In this document: positions 35,901-50,900 of the stretch, one piece after another | How the letters are laid out: every line of letters begins with the position of its first letter | How positions within the stretch are numbered: the stretch's first letter is position 1 | Assembly: GCA_950295325.1 (NCBI GenBank) | Contig: OX485805.1 | Coordinates: forward strand, 23,485,501 to 23,549,500 | DNA length: 64,000 nucleotides | Direction: 5' to 3' | Origin: Polytrichum commune | Taxonomy: Eukaryota > Streptophyta > Polytrichopsida > Polytrichales > Polytrichaceae | Notes under the pieces: generated by a model | What the model saw: the letters and a program-made list of their open reading frames with translations, nothing else | Told to the model about the DNA's origin: nothing | Databases searched by the model: none | Program-made: the position numbers and the translations under genes

Positions 35901-38619
35901 TACCAAAGCCATCTCAATTCATAAGTTAAGATTGTCTTGGTTCCAATGCTGGTACATCTGCACGTAGACTAGCTCGTAGATCTAGGTTCCAATTAGGTAT
36001 GAAAAGGATTAGTGGGTTTTAGAGCCACAATATTAAAAACTAAGGCCTAACCTCCGGAAATTCATTCCCCCTCCAAAATCTAAGCAATCACCTTATACAC
36101 CTACCATCCGAGTTCGGCTTGGGTACCTGAAAGTGCAAGCCACCCTCACCAAATGACTTGTATGGCATATTTAGACCCCCTCAAAGGGAGGTGGCCCAAA
36201 AGCGCTACAATGTTCTTTGATCCTCGCCTGACCACACACCAAATAAATATAGGTGGCCGATTCAAAAATTTAAGCGAATATTACCCACATATCTTATACC
36301 ACCTATCAAGTTTGTGATTTCATTCTCTTATGCGGTCCCAACACTTCTTTATCAACATTGGCATAGGTGTAATCTCATAAAGATTGTGAAAATTTTCTTT
36401 TGAGGAAAAGTTTGTTACATGTTGACATTGTTACTCGGGGAGGTGACTATCGGAATTTTAGAAAACCGTGTGAGATTTTTTTTTAAAAAAAAAATAAAAA
36501 AAATAAAAAAATAGTTCGCTTAGGGTAAATTTTATAATTTTGCTAGATCTACCATAGCATTGGAAATATGTCCCCTATATGATTATATGTAAAATAGAGT
36601 AGTGGATAATTCCTTCATTTTAGTAATTAATTAAAAAATAAAATAAGGTCATAAACATAAGATCCCCCCTAAAAATGTATAGTAGGATCAGTAGAATAAT
36701 TATGCGTTTGACTACTTGGATGAAGAAGTGTGTAATTTTTATCCAAATTTGAATCAAGTGCTTTAATATGGAGGAAAATATCATGGAATTTTTTGGAGGA
36801 AAACAAGGTGAAGTAACTGGAGACTTCGAGGGTTGCCCCCCTCATGCCATTAGCTATTTTTAGCTATTCATTGTCATTGGTGCTAAACCTCTTATAATTT
36901 ATTAGTCTTATCATGACACTATAAAGGATGTTGAACATGTATCTTGATAGTATTGGAAGGTGCATAGTTATATCCTAACCCTTCACATTATAAGTGATTG
37001 TTACAAGGTTTGAATGGGATTATAATTAAATGTGTTTGTAAGCACAATTAAAGTAAATGTTTTTAATTTTTTGTATTTAACTTGCACTTGAATGCAACCT
37101 TGGTTTCTTTGGAGTAGGTAGTTGTACAAAATTTCATGTCTTGTCATAATTAATTGTATTTCTTCAACTTGTCAATTTCAACTTGTATATTTTGTTATCT
37201 CCATGTTTATTGGTAACCCTTCAACTAATATCCAAGTCCTATTGGTTGTGTTTTGAAGGGTACTTTGAATGGTATGAAGTGTTTGTTGATCACATAGTCG
37301 GTTTCACAATGCTATAGTATTCCATCCACTATTTGGTACTCCTACAATTTATAAAAATATATTATGCCAAAAATTAGCCTCTCTAAATAATTACAAATAA
37401 ATATAGGGTGCTAAAAATGCGTCAAATTAACTTTTTATCTACAAATAGGGAGGGAAAAAACATTGAGAGGTGCATAAATATCCCCCTATTAAATGCCCCA
37501 TTATCGCATGTGGTTACGAAACGTAAGGGGGTGTGATCGCCCTGAGCATTGTTAAAAACACGATTGCCACTTTGTTCATTGATTGAGTATGCATGATAAT
37601 TCATGATTAGAACCTTGCAATTGTTACCAGATTGATCTTGCTTGAATACGTCTCTAACATAAACTTGTAGGTCAACTTCAACAACCAGGTGACTATAAAC
37701 AAAACTGGCTTAGCTTGCTTGGGCCGCTTTAGTCAAGGATATACACCTGCTAAATATGTCCAAAGGAAGATTGATTGAAGTGACCTCAGGAAACACTTAA
37801 GATTTCTTGACCTTGGATGTCAACATCAGAACAGATAAGTTGAGTTTGCCAAGAATTTCAACTCATACATCATCTGCCCTTTCTAATCATGGGCAATTGG
37901 AATGAAACATGTTACTCTTCAAAAACTATGTGGTCCTCCATACGCCTCTGGAAATCTGCTTTGCCTAACTTATTGCTTTGATGTTCAAAACTTTACTTCA
38001 CCTTAGAATAGCATGTGTGGCGGCTGTTCAAGAAGCTACCAGACCTCTCACTTCTACTACATTACTTTGACAAAACTTCTAATCCTAGTGTGGACCAGTC
38101 ATATTACCAGTCATTTAACCAGATGTGATACTTGTGATATAAGAAAAAGACAAAAAGAGAATTCATTGTCTGCTACCTTGCAAAATGGCAGACACGTGCT
38201 AAACATTGAAGACTTCAACTTTGTGTTTAAAAAAAGACCATAGCTTCTAGGTGGATGGAAATACTGGGGCTGACAAGCATTTAAAGGTTAAAGGATTGAC
38301 ATTCTCACCATAGCTTGACTCCTGCGGCTTAAAAGCCTCTCCTGCAGGGCTCAGAGTAAGTGACATTCCTGGAGGGATTTATCCTCCAGATACGAGCACA
38401 ACTTCAGAGGTTTCAAGTGTTTGTTGCTTGTGATTGGCAGTGCATTGACAGAATCCAAAAGCAGGGCTGACCGGAGGATTCCCTGTGGGTTAGATCCTCA
38501 AGGAAAACAACATCCTGCAAGCAGGAAGACTGGGGTTGACAGTGAATTTATTCAAATAATGAGACATTACAAGGAAGAGCAAGCACCGCGTCACAGACTG
38601 CAAATATCAAATATCAGCA
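32990..38619. other. Long AT-rich spacer downstream of TAF1, no gene recognised
   Basis: I see no convincing coding frame on either strand. Minor content: a (TA)n run near 34606-34624, an A-rich run near 36481-36512, and a minus-strand tRNA-like piece at about 35760-35875 (TAGCTCAGTGGACAGAAGAGC and a distant GTTTAAGTCCC), too irregular to call a tRNA. Confidence 0.6.
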
Positions 38620-38945
38620 CTTAATAGCAATTTCTTGCTTGAGCTTCCAACATGACTGCTTGTTGCTCTACCTTCAAACCTACATAATGTAGCAATATGA
38701 ACAGAAGAATGATAAACTGTTTAACTCTCTCCCTCTCTCTCTCCCTCTCCATCTTTGTACAGGGTTTCGCACCTTCAAATACAGCACACATAATGGACCA
38801 GATGGACACTGACCTCTTCCAGAAGGACATTGATCAGTTGTTTGGGTTTCTGTTCCACCTTCAGAATACAACCGTGGATTATGTCCAAGTTAGGCTTCAC
38901 AAAATCCACCTAGAGCTTGGTGACAAATCCTCAGAGACCTGTGAA
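38620..38945 (-). other. Probable TAF1 3' UTR with CT/GA microsatellite
   Basis: Sequence directly after the TAF1 stop. A CT-rich run at about 38724-38752 (GA on the gene strand) lies here. No clear AATAAA signal is visible, so the 3' end is not placed. Confidence 0.45.
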
Positions 38946-41900
38946 TTAGAACATGTGTACACTCCGGCGGCGGTCAAGTCTTGGAGAGTTTCCCCTCGAG
39001 TTATCCTCCAATGGTTCAATACCAGACTCAGCTTCGTCAAGCTCGACATCCCTTGCTTCAAGTTCTTCATCACACAGCTCAAGCAATCGGTCTGCCAACG
39101 GTGGGATCCCAGGATTCCTTCCATCATTGTAAATGTGAGCGTTATCAGCAATTTGTTGGACGTCCTGTCGGAATTCACTACGGCTGTTGTACTTCAGCTT
39201 ACGAACCCGTTCACGGATTGTTGAAAGATCCATGGGCTGCTGAACGTAATAGTGGTAGTCGGGGGCATCCTTCTTAGGGACTGGCTTTCGAAATAGAAAA
39301 GAGCAGTCTGCATTTTTTAAGAACTCCAGTACACCTTCTAAAATATTGCACAATTCAACCTGCAGGACATTCCACCAGATCCTATAAATTATCTAATCAC
39401 AATAAAATGCAGTGCAATTTTTGGGATAAAATCCTGAATTTGTACAGAAATCCTCAATGTGGAGGCAAAGTGGAGGAAACCCAGAAGGAAGTAACTTGTA
39501 AGTAAAAGAAGCCAAAGTGCTCACCTGGCCTCCTCTCTTGCGTATTCGTTTTTGCACATTACCCGATTCAGGAGTTGGTTGATGATATGTTGGAACATGT
39601 ACCTCAGGTCGTCTCTTGACCCCTTTCCCCCTGTCTTTCACATTTGGTAAGGGAGTAGATCCAGCCATAACCCTTACTTTCTCCTTTATATTTTTCATTT
39701 TCACTTGCTTGTCCCGAAGCCTCCCTCTCTCTTCTTCTCTGGCTTTTCTTTCTCTTTCCTCCCTCTCTGCTTTCATCTTTGCTTCTGCTTGCAATCTCTC
39801 CCGTTTCTTTTCCTTCATTCTCATCTGCTTTTGACGGTCCCGCTCTGCTTTCTCCTGTTCCTGTCGAGATCTCTCTTCCTGCTCAGCTCTAACCCTCTCC
39901 TCTTCCGCCATCTTCCGTTCGAGTTCTTCCTGTTCTCGTTCCATTTCTTCTGCAAGTGCCCTCTGATATTCTTCTGCCTCTCGCTGCCGCTCCCTCTCCG
40001 CATGTTCTCGTTCCTTCCTCTTCAGTGATACAGAATCATTATTCACATGCACAACCTTCTTCTTCAGCGTCTTTACTGGCAACAACCTCTTGCTCTTCAC
40101 ACCATTTGAAGCATTTGACAGCTTCTCGCGTCGCTCCAACTCCCTCTCTTCTCTTAACCTCTCCTCCAAAAGTGCAGCCTCATATGCCTCTTGCTCTCTC
40201 CTCATCCTCTTCTTCTCTTCCTCGGCTTCTTGTTCCTTTTTAAGTCGCATCTGCTCCTGCTCCTGTTTCTGCTTCAATTTTAGCTTGAGAAGGGGAGGTC
40301 TAGCCCCACTGTCTCCTGTACCATTGGCATCACCTGAATGTCGTCTCTCAGGCTTTCCTTTCCCAATTTTCTTCACAGGTGGCGCTGCGATATCATCTGT
40401 GCTATTCTGACTGCTGTTCCCTGTCAGCAGCCTGATTTTGAGAGAAGGAAGCTTTGCTAGAGGTGGTGGTGGTGGTGGGGTTTTCGAATCCTTCTTCGGC
40501 AATGGTACTTTGGGTGGAGGAGCCTGTACAGATTTGGGGGAATCCAGTTCTTCCACTGTCTTTGTGGAGAGCGACTTTCTCTTTATGGTGATCTTTGTCC
40601 CTTGTCTTTCCACTAAACCTTCAGCAGCTGCCCCCTGGTCTTGCCAAGCCACAGGCTCACCATCTTCCATATACAATGGGCATTTTTTGTTGGTTCTCAT
40701 ATGCCCCAACTGCAAGACCATCAATGATTCAGCTATATTCAATGCAATTCACCAAAAGCCCACAAACATGAAACTCGTCTGTGGAAAACAATAAGCTTCT
40801 TCTGGATCTGAACTTTAACTTCACAGCCAACTTCCATAAAAAGGGCAGATACTTTGTGAAAGGAAGTTCGTAACTGAAGTTAGAATCTGAGTTGACAGCT
40901 TACACTATCTTCGAGTGACATTCTACCCAAAATTCGAAAGGTGAAGTAGCATTCTTACCTGTCCACAGGCCCCACAAACCAGGGATAATGCGTCTCGCCC
41001 AAACTTTCCATTTACCTTGCCCTTAGTTGGTATCTGCCACACCCAGAAAGATGGCTAAGATAGTCCTCATAATGAACCAACCAGGAACATATAAAAGATG
41101 GTCGTCCTGAACTTCAATGGAAGCTCTTGAATTCAAGAGAGTCAAGAAAGTTAGACACCAATGCTTTCATAATCATCTAAGGATATTTCTACAAATAAGC
41201 ATAGCACACTAAATCAGCAAAAATGCTGTGAGCTCGTAAGAATGATTAAATAAAAGGCTGCTTAAAGTTTGCAAAATCTGAATCCAGATGTAAAAGACAA
41301 GTGTTGCAATGAGAACCTTCCAAGTCAAGGTCACAATTTTCATGATATCCACCAATGTTTGCCCCTATACTAAATGCTTATGTGATCATTGTGCACTTAA
41401 AGCCCAAGTAGTTTTAGTTGGTAACCCAGTTGAAGACATACCTTTACCTCTTTGACAGGGGTTGCCCCCTTTTTCACCTTCTTGGCAAGTTGAGAAGATT
41501 TTGCGGGCCCCTTCTTTCCAGACTTATCTTTATCAACCCCTCCTTTTTGATTTGCTGCTTTGAGTGCATTCTTCTTTGCTAGATAGAGCGCCACCTATAG
41601 ATACACCAAGCAAGAAACGTAGGTAAGCACCTAAACACACAAAGACGTTTGGCACAAGAAATGGTACATTTAGAAGTCAGCTTGGTCCAGCTTGGACCAG
41701 AGCAATGCAAGCCCAGCAAACAGGAGAGACATATTGGCCACCAGAAACTTTACGTTGAGTTTACTAAAGAGAACATTGCCAGCTGCAAGCAAATAAATAA
41801 TATTGTCTTGATAAGATGACAAGTACCTCCTTAGGGTCTGTGATTATGATTTCCTTCGAGGTATAAGTGCCATCTGGCTTCTTTGTACGAATAATGCGTT

Positions 41901-44900
41901 TGAGAATTCTTTTCTTCTTTTTGCCAGCTGTGTCTCCACCTACAAAACAAATGCAAATGAGAAACACCTTCATTGAAATTCTGCATTAGAAAGTAATACA
42001 TTCCACTGACAAATATACTTATAGTTATAATTACAAGTAGTCACCATTCACAATATGCCTCCACGTCAAGTCATTTTTCAGCTCCCTCATCCAGTAATTC
42101 CATGACAACTTTCAGCATGGACAGCTATGGTTATGGATAAGTCATTGGCAGCTCAAATATCCACCTGAGGTCTAAGCAAATACACAACAAAAATAAGAGC
42201 CGAACCAAAAAATGCAAATCTCAAACTTTATCAACCATAGCATCAATGAATAGACTTACCAACATCAGTGATAGTTTCTTTCTTTTGCACCTCTTTCTTC
42301 TCTTTAGTCACTGTACCCCCCTTTCTCTTCTTTTGCTCCTCCTCAGCTTCATCATCTGCAAATAGAGGAAGAAAGATGCATTGCCCAATAGATATGAGAT
42401 CAAGCCAATAGCACCTTCATCAGGTTGGTTCTCAGAATCTCAGTGCTGCCTCTCTTGTTCCTGCTCATACTATAATAAGTTTCAGTGATGAAGACATTCT
42501 GTAATGCAAACCTCTCTTCATGGTATTAGATTTTGATAAGACACTGGCCCTGAGCATTGACCTGTCTAGGTACTAAGTATAGTAAAGACTAGAATAAGGT
42601 TGTTTCTTTCCAAATTACACGTGTACAGTAATCGATGCCACTCTAGTAGAAATACAGGTCAATTCAGCACAATGTGAAGTACAAACCAACTCCAATATGG
42701 AAGAAGAGAAACATCAATTGCAAGCTTCATTGCTAAACTACCTGCTCGAAGCATTCGTCGTAGTTCTGCTGCTTCTGCCTCTTCATCTTCAATATCTTCT
42801 TCCTGCTGAGCAAGTTGTTTACGACGGCGAGCACCCAGTCCTCCCATGCCTTCCCTCCGTCCTCTCTTACCTCCACCCTCATCTCCTTCTTCAGCTTCAA
42901 GGAGATTCTCCAAGTCACCAGCAAAAGAATCAAGGTCTCCATTAGCCTCTCCATCACTTTCTGAATCATCACCCTCAGTAATGGCCAGGCTCTGTGCTTG
43001 TCTATCCCAAATATCTTGACACTTCTCACGTGTCTGTTGCTGTAGCTGAAGGAATGACATTCTCTGTCCACGTGCAAATTTGTTCAATGCAGCTGCTCCT
43101 AATTTAACTCCAGAGGCTGCTTGCTCACTTGACAGCTTTCGAACCATTGCAATTCGATGCCACCGAGTCAGTTTATCAATCTCATCCTCTGGTACTTTGA
43201 ACTTCACCAAAACCTGTAGAACACACCACCAGTTGTAGATAAATGGGGACATATATACAGGTAAATGTGGCATCAGTTATGACATGCCAAAGATGCTACT
43301 GTATCTGCTGCCCTCCCAGTGGCTATGTGATCATCCCAGAACCATCTTCAAAGAGAAAGTCAGATAATCGTAGTAGGCTTAAAATATTGGACAAGACAGT
43401 CCCAGATCAGTACTGCCTCTAACAAATTCCAGGAACAGCAGGGATTGAATTCGATTTAGAGCATTTCACTGCCTTGAACCTCATTTCACAAAAGGTGCAA
43501 TGTTCATGCAGGTTGATACAGCAAGTTGCAGTTTACTTCAAACTGCATAAAATGAAGTAGAATCGATATGGGGGAGAACAGTGCTGGAAAATGAGGCGAA
43601 AATATATCAGTGTCAAACCTCACGGGCAGCCTCCATGCTAAGGCGCCGAAGATCTGCATCTGTACCCGTCACTGCTCCTCCACCTCGTGCAGCTGCAGCT
43701 TTCTTTTCAACCAGAGCACCTGCATTAGGAGGCTTGGTTGCCACACGTAAGTAACTGAAGCCCAGCCCCCGGCCTGATGGATCACCTGGCCCAACAATCT
43801 CCAGCCGTTCCAAGCTCCCCCGACCCTGAACACCAGGGACAGTCCAGAGACATAAATCACTTATGAATGATCTTATGCAGTATCCCAATTAGCCTTGTGC
43901 TTGAGGTTAGCATGTAATTAAGGAAAACCACATACTTTTTTTTTAAGAGAGACGCTATGTTCTCCTATTCAAGAAATTTCTCAATTGAGATCTTAAGGTG
44001 GACATGCTATATTACCGTTTAGCCCAACCAAATGCTAGAATTTTACTGGAAGTACATGAAAAGGGTTGCAAGAATAGCCGCATCTACGCAATGTACATGA
44101 TCCTTGAACTTTATAACACATGTCATTAGCTGCACCTGGTTACCATAATAAGACAACCTAGCAAAAACCTTAAGAAAATCTTGTATTGAAGTGAACTGAG
44201 TACAAAGAACATGTTACAACTTGGACTAGGTTAGACATACGAATAGATCACCAAAAACTTCACCAGCCCTGTTTCATACAGTATATAGCCCTTATCCTGA
44301 ATAGAAAGTGACCTCCGCATCTCTTTTTCTCTTGGCTAAGTTCATGGCTCACAACTCAGTCTTATGTACTATTCCCACCAAGCTGCATCAGCGACCAATA
44401 AAAATTAGTGTGATTACATTGCAGCCACAAGGAGAAATATACCTGCATGGTGGCCGCCACAAAATTGGAGCTGAGATTCCATGGAGTGATTTGAAGTTCT
44501 CGCTCAATGTGTGATGCAGCTGCCAAGGTGATAGCCTCGTCAGGAAGCTGGTTCATAGCAGCCGCCAAACTTGAAGGCTGGGTTAGCTTCTGTACACCCA
44601 TGCGTTTCAGGTGATGCAGACCAGCTTGCATGCTTTCATATGTACACACCTGAGAGAGAAACAAACGTAGTTCAAGAGGCAAGTGACTACTGCTTGGAAT
44701 CCCTCACTCTATAAGCAAAACAGGCACACAAATCTCAATGTATTGATGAAAGTAGTGATCATGAGCTTGAGACATATCCTTTTCTAATGCCAATCTGAAA
44801 CTGCAGCTTTAAGGAAGAAGCAAGAGGGAGCATACATTCTCAGGTGTCACCATACGCCTCATTTCCTCCTCAGAGGGAATCCTAAAATTTCGACGCATCA

Positions 44901-47900
44901 ACCAACACATTTCCCCTCCGTACCTCTGAATCATATTCCAATGACAAGTTACTTTAAATTAGAATGTAGAATGACGATAACAGTGCAACAAAGCAGCCTT
45001 AATGAACAGTGTAATCAACACAACAAATGAAAGAAATAAGGTACAATTACAGCTGAAATGGTTGTCCCAGTTGACCTGCAGGCATAGTTCCTTGCAAACA
45101 TGCCCCACTGCTTACAACAATGTGCAAACACAATGCTGTTAAACCCCACACATCTGTAGAAAGTAAACCTGAAGCTCAGCACAATGCTTGAGTCGTTTGC
45201 GCATAGAGCCTTCTGCAAGTGAAGGAAACTGTGAGGTGAGATCCTCAGCCCGTACATAAGGTGTTACATCACCAGGTTTCTCTTTCTCACGGAACTCCCG
45301 GTACAGGTACACAAGCAATCGGTTACCTATGTAGTTCTGAACCAACTTGGAAGTTGGTGTCAGCACCTCCATGTGGGGCTCCTGCCAAGGAAAGAAAGAA
45401 AGTCGTTTCACAGCATAAATTTACTTTGACAAGTTAAAGAACCGGATGTGCAACTATCTAAAATGTAAGTCACTCAGAAGTGTCAAGGACCTACTTGGAG
45501 TCAGTCTACTCACATAACTATTCCCAGTAGACCAACTGTCATCCCCTTTAGTTTTTAATTACATATGAGATTACAAGGCTGTACATGACATTGTTCTGGA
45601 CATAACTCACATAGGTCCCCCCCAGTAGACCACATGCCAACTGTCATCCACTTCTACAAAGAAATGAGCTCAAGAAAGAAAGTGTAAACTGGATCTCTGT
45701 AAGGACATGAAGAAAGACCTGCTGACCAACAACATGGACGCTGTCAATCCGCCTCAGAGATAGAGTCCCTTTAGGTGAGCGCACAAGCAGAAAGTCTGTG
45801 CTGGCCACTTTGTGGGCAAAAATGGGTGCCCGATACATGTTTGTCTCTAAACTGGACTGAGTTTCACCAGGTCGAATGTCTCCAAGAAATGGTGAATCCT
45901 CTGTTGGTTCTAGAGGCAGTGTAATGCCAACCCAAGGACCCCGCTCAGCACGTAGAGTGGTGGCAGTAGCATCTGTGGGAGTCTGCTTCCGGTAGTAAGT
46001 GTATAGACGGCTGCCCATACCTACATTCCCAAGCAGAAGTGGCCTTTCCTCACAGTACCTTCATCCACATAGAAGAAAGTCATTTGCAATCCCATTTTGA
46101 TTTCAATTGCCCTATATAAATTTTGACATATCTTCAGAATGCACTTAGGAACTGCAAATGATGTGCCATGAAATGTACCCCAAGATAACAACATTGTGCT
46201 GGAATCACAGAAATTGGAACAAAGAAAACTTGTACTGAAATGCAAAAATTGGGGGCATGCTACAGGGGTTCACGATGCTTCTGTAACATGCAACATGAGG
46301 TAACAGTCCTTGCATATGAGGAAATTAATACTGAGTGAGACATAAAAGAGAGACTGAGAACCATTAGCTTCCTAACTTGTACATAGAGAGAGCAGGCCAT
46401 ATACATACTATATAAGATGATCTATTTCGGATTCAGGATACATACTCCATCAGAGCAACATGACCATCCTTGACAGAAAGTTCTGATTTCTTCTTGAAAG
46501 CCCCCGGAGGCCGAAGAGGCTTATTTTCCCCTGGCAGACGCTGTGCTTTTGGCCATGGATAAATCTTTGTCCGAACTAGATGCAACACAGAATTTGGTGG
46601 GACTTGCTGTTGTGCAAAAGTAAGGCCTTCGACTAACTCCTTCCCAAAATAGAACACCTTCCACTTTTCTGAAGGTTTTAAATCTGTAGGGAATCAAACA
46701 TTTCAATTAGTTCAGACTCTTTGAATTCTCTTTGAGGTTTGCTCCTAAACAAGAACAGGTCACATCAATTTACCTCCAAGCTTCTTCGTGATTTTTGCTT
46801 TAAGAATATTCAGGGTATCAGAGGCATCGATAGTGAGCTTGCTTCCCTTCCCACCCAACGTCTTCAATATAATCTTCATGATGCCTTTTGCAGCAAGCTT
46901 TCCTTGTTCCTTTGCAGCTACCTCGTTGTGATGAGGATACCACACTGCTTTTGGGCGATGAAAATTTGCCAAATCCTTACTGCCCCCACCCAGGATCCCA
47001 CAAAACAAATTTTCAGTGGATCAGACTAACGGATGAGGTTTCATAGAAGCCAATCAAGTTTTGATTTCTGAAAAAAAAGTTCCATCGTATGCTATACAGA
47101 ATTCAGGTTACCACTTATAGTTATGTCAACTGAGCTTTATTCTTCACTGATATGGGCTATTTCCTTCCTCATAACTGACTATTGATAAGTTTCTTCTTGA
47201 GGATCTAGAGCTAGCAGAGAGCGGATCAACCTCCGTGACTGTAGGCATCATTATCCCCATAAAAGAAGGTTGGAGTAAATACAGAAATAACAACTATATC
47301 CACCACCATAGAGCAGAAACTGAACGATTGTACCAATCTACCACGCAACTTATACCACTAATAGAATATATTTACTGTGCAATTTGGACTGTCACATGAT
47401 GCATGAGACTCATTGAACCACCAGGACCTAATTGCAGATTATTATGACGTGTCCATAAATAACAACTACATGTCACAATTACATGGCATATACAATAGAC
47501 ATTGAGAACTTCCCAACAGTTATGTCCTGCATTGCATTTGCAAAAACTTCAAGAGGAAAAGAACCCACTTGGATAACTTTGGCTTCATGGTTTGCAGCTT
47601 GATGGCAGGAAGTGAATGCATGACTTTAACTCCATGAATAGCCCGTTTTTTGGCATTGGATTTCTGCTGCTGATGGGTCTTCTTGTTTGTGTAATACTTA
47701 TCATTTGAGATATTAAATTTAGTGAGAGGCACCGAAGCATTGATTGTTCCCTCCCCTCCATCAGGAACGCCCTCTTTTCCACGTGGATTAATCAGAACTG
47801 CGGCAGCATGGAGTCGTATGGATTGCCCTTCTTTTGTGTCTGAGACCTCAAAAACCATTTGTGGGTCCATCATGTCAAATATTATCTGCATTGAAAGCAA

Positions 47901-50900
47901 TCCTCATAGTTAGAGACAAGGATCTTCGTGGTGCAAAATGAAGTGCTTTGAAGGCATGCTGGAGCACAATAAGAAACTTAAAAGAAACCCAAAAACTAAC
48001 ATTATCATATTCTGGCGTGAGAAGGGGAAAAGGAGAAAGACTTGTGATCTAGAAACACTACTGCAAAAGAATTGAAAAATGTCAAACTACGGCTCTTTAA
48101 CATACTTGCACAATTGCTTTATACATCAAACTTTCAGCTCATAGAAATTACTTATCATACATTACATATATCACTAAGAAAACAGGGGCCCCAACAGATA
48201 TATATGTATATATATAAGAATCTAAAACCCACCTGTGACCTCGGTAAACAGGACCCTGATTCCTCCCAAGAAATTTTGGTGAGCCAATCTCCCCCTGCAA
48301 GCTCAAGATTCTTCTCTTTCGTTTCCAAAGTTACTTTGCTAATGCGTTTCGTAATACCATCAGAGATTGCTCCTTCAGGGTCTTTTGCAGAGGACACTGT
48401 CTCAAGCCTAAGCAATTGTGGGTGACGAGAAGTTTGTGTGGGCTCATCAAGATCTTCATCACTACTACTTGGCCTACATAAAGGCTCCACAAGCAGAGGC
48501 CTGCGCCAACTTGATTTTTTCCGTAATCCCTGTTCAAACTCATCCGATGATGCTTGTTCATGCGAACTGCTTAGTACACAGCTCTGCTCATCTTCTGAGT
48601 CTACCTCCACTAAATGCTTGCCACCAAACCGGTTTGCTGGACGACTCCCTCTGGTTGATTCCAATTTGTCCCAAACAATGTTAGCTTCCCATTCTTGCTG
48701 GTGAATAAGGTCAAAATTTGCTGCAGGAATGCTCCTCCTGCAATCAGCGATATCAACTTCCCATGCAAGAATGTCTTCCTTCATGGGCTCTGCTGGAATG
48801 AACGCAGCTTTCTTTGGCTTACTTCGACCATTTCGATAATGCGAGAGGACAGGAATGGTCTTCATGCCCTCCTCCTCCTTCCCACTCCAGTCTTTTGACT
48901 CGTCTGGGTTGCTTTCAGATTCGGAGTCACCTTCTGCACTCAAATCAGCCAAAGGCAAAGGCAGCTGTGAACACGTCTTGAGAACAGTCTCCTCATCGTC
49001 TTCCATGGCTTCTTGATCCTCCCGAGGTCGATCCCGTTTCTCTGTCCAATGAGGTCACAGGATCAGCTTCTCCATCCATTCATACCGAGGCAATTCAACC
49101 TGTAAGTACCTTCAATTTGTAAGGTAAGGCCAAGTTGGCCCAGATTCTAATACATATGCTCCTGGTCATGGGGACAAAACGGTTAAGTGGACCAGCTCCA
49201 TAGTGTTCTTAAAGGCAGTTCATGAGTCTTGCGGTCCACAAAGGGATGTCCAAGCAGGGCATCTTGGTCATTTCAGTACCAAAATGACTAAAAAGAACAT
49301 GATCAAACCCCTGATTGATGGAACTGTGTCTAGATTGCATAATCATTGGCTCCATCAGTATAAAATAATCCTGTGACGCAGAAGACTCACCTTTAGCAAC
49401 ATTTCTCTTTGGACGCCCTTTCCGTTGACCAATTACCCAGTAAGGTTCTCGTACTCCAAAAAGTTCTGAGAATCTTAGGACTGTTTTCCCATCCTCTTGA
49501 CAAAGAACAGGTAACTCAACCTTGGCCGCAACTGCTTCTGGCACTTTTGGTAAAGAAGGCGTATTCTGAAGATACACATATTACAAAAGGGAATATGAGC
49601 ACCTTCCCAATGCAAAAATAAGGATTTACATAAATTCTGATAGAATTCAAAATGAGGAGTTCCACAGAATATAGTACCTGTGACTCTATTCCTTGTTCCC
49701 AATCTTCATTTTCTTCAGCCTCCTCATCTGAGGCTAACACATCCACTACACTTGTGCGGCACTCTTCTTCTGCCACAGATACCTCCACTGGTAGTTCTGC
49801 AACAAACAAGTGAAACTGCTTAAGTGTCAGTTATCTCCAAAGCACCTTTCAAATAAACCCAAGAACGGTTGCTAAAAGAGCTATATTTAACTGCACCTTG
49901 CACACAATGAGAAGGTCCTGCACAAGCATTGTAACTCAAATCAGCCATATTGACTGTTTGGTTATAAATGACCTCAGTTGTGTTGATTTCAAAAACCCAT
50001 GTCATACACAAATTTCTAGAGATACAGAGGTCTTATTACGTAATCCAACTACTCAACAAAAAAAATAGTAGAATACAGTTTATAACTGCAGGAAAATGAA
50101 TTGAGGCAGTAGCATGCGGATGAAGAGACTCTATAATACATGCTAGTGTTAACAAACATAGGAGTTCTCCTTTCCTTCCTTTTCTCTTTTTCTTTTTTTG
50201 CAGGAAAACGCCCACTAAATCAACCATGGCAAGTGAATTCAGAGACAGGATTGTGTTAACACAGTGGTTGAATTAAAATGCCTGGCATGATCGTAGACAA
50301 TTCAAGTTGTGTCTCTGGGGGCTGCTCAGCAGAATCAAAGTCTTCATCTTCGTCATAATTATCTTCTTGAATCTTAGGAACTCCAGCCAAGGCAACCTGG
50401 GCATAGAACTGCATTTCCTGTGGGGCAATTTGGACCTCTGGACCCTCATACTGTTCCTGTATGTCTTCATAATCTACAGCATCTTCTGCTTTCTGATCAT
50501 AATCTGCAATTTAAAAGCACACACCCTCCACTGTGAGAACCCAGACAATAACCTGTAGATCACTACACAATTACTTCGATAAAATATTAGATAGGGCTAC
50601 AGACATAATTACTATCATCTTTAAACCCCGAGGACCAACATGTTTCTCATCTCCAGAAGAGCCAAGATCAAAATTCTAATAAAATGTAGAAATGTTTTGT
50701 AACCAGAACATTGCATTAATACAGGTGGTTACAGTGCCTCTAATGGTATATAATTTGCATAATTCATTTCCAAATAACAATTACAGAGTTTGAGCTAGTC
50801 TGGGATTTGAGGTGTTCATTGTCACTTTAGCCAAGACACCAAACATGAATACCATTTAATACAATAGGTTCCCCTGAAGAGTTTCACCTTCATGCTCCTC

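Noticed and set aside
39616-40794. Plus-strand Ser/Leu/Phe-rich frames opposite TAF1 exon 21
   Set aside because: Antisense shadows of the Lys/Glu-rich coiled-coil exon.
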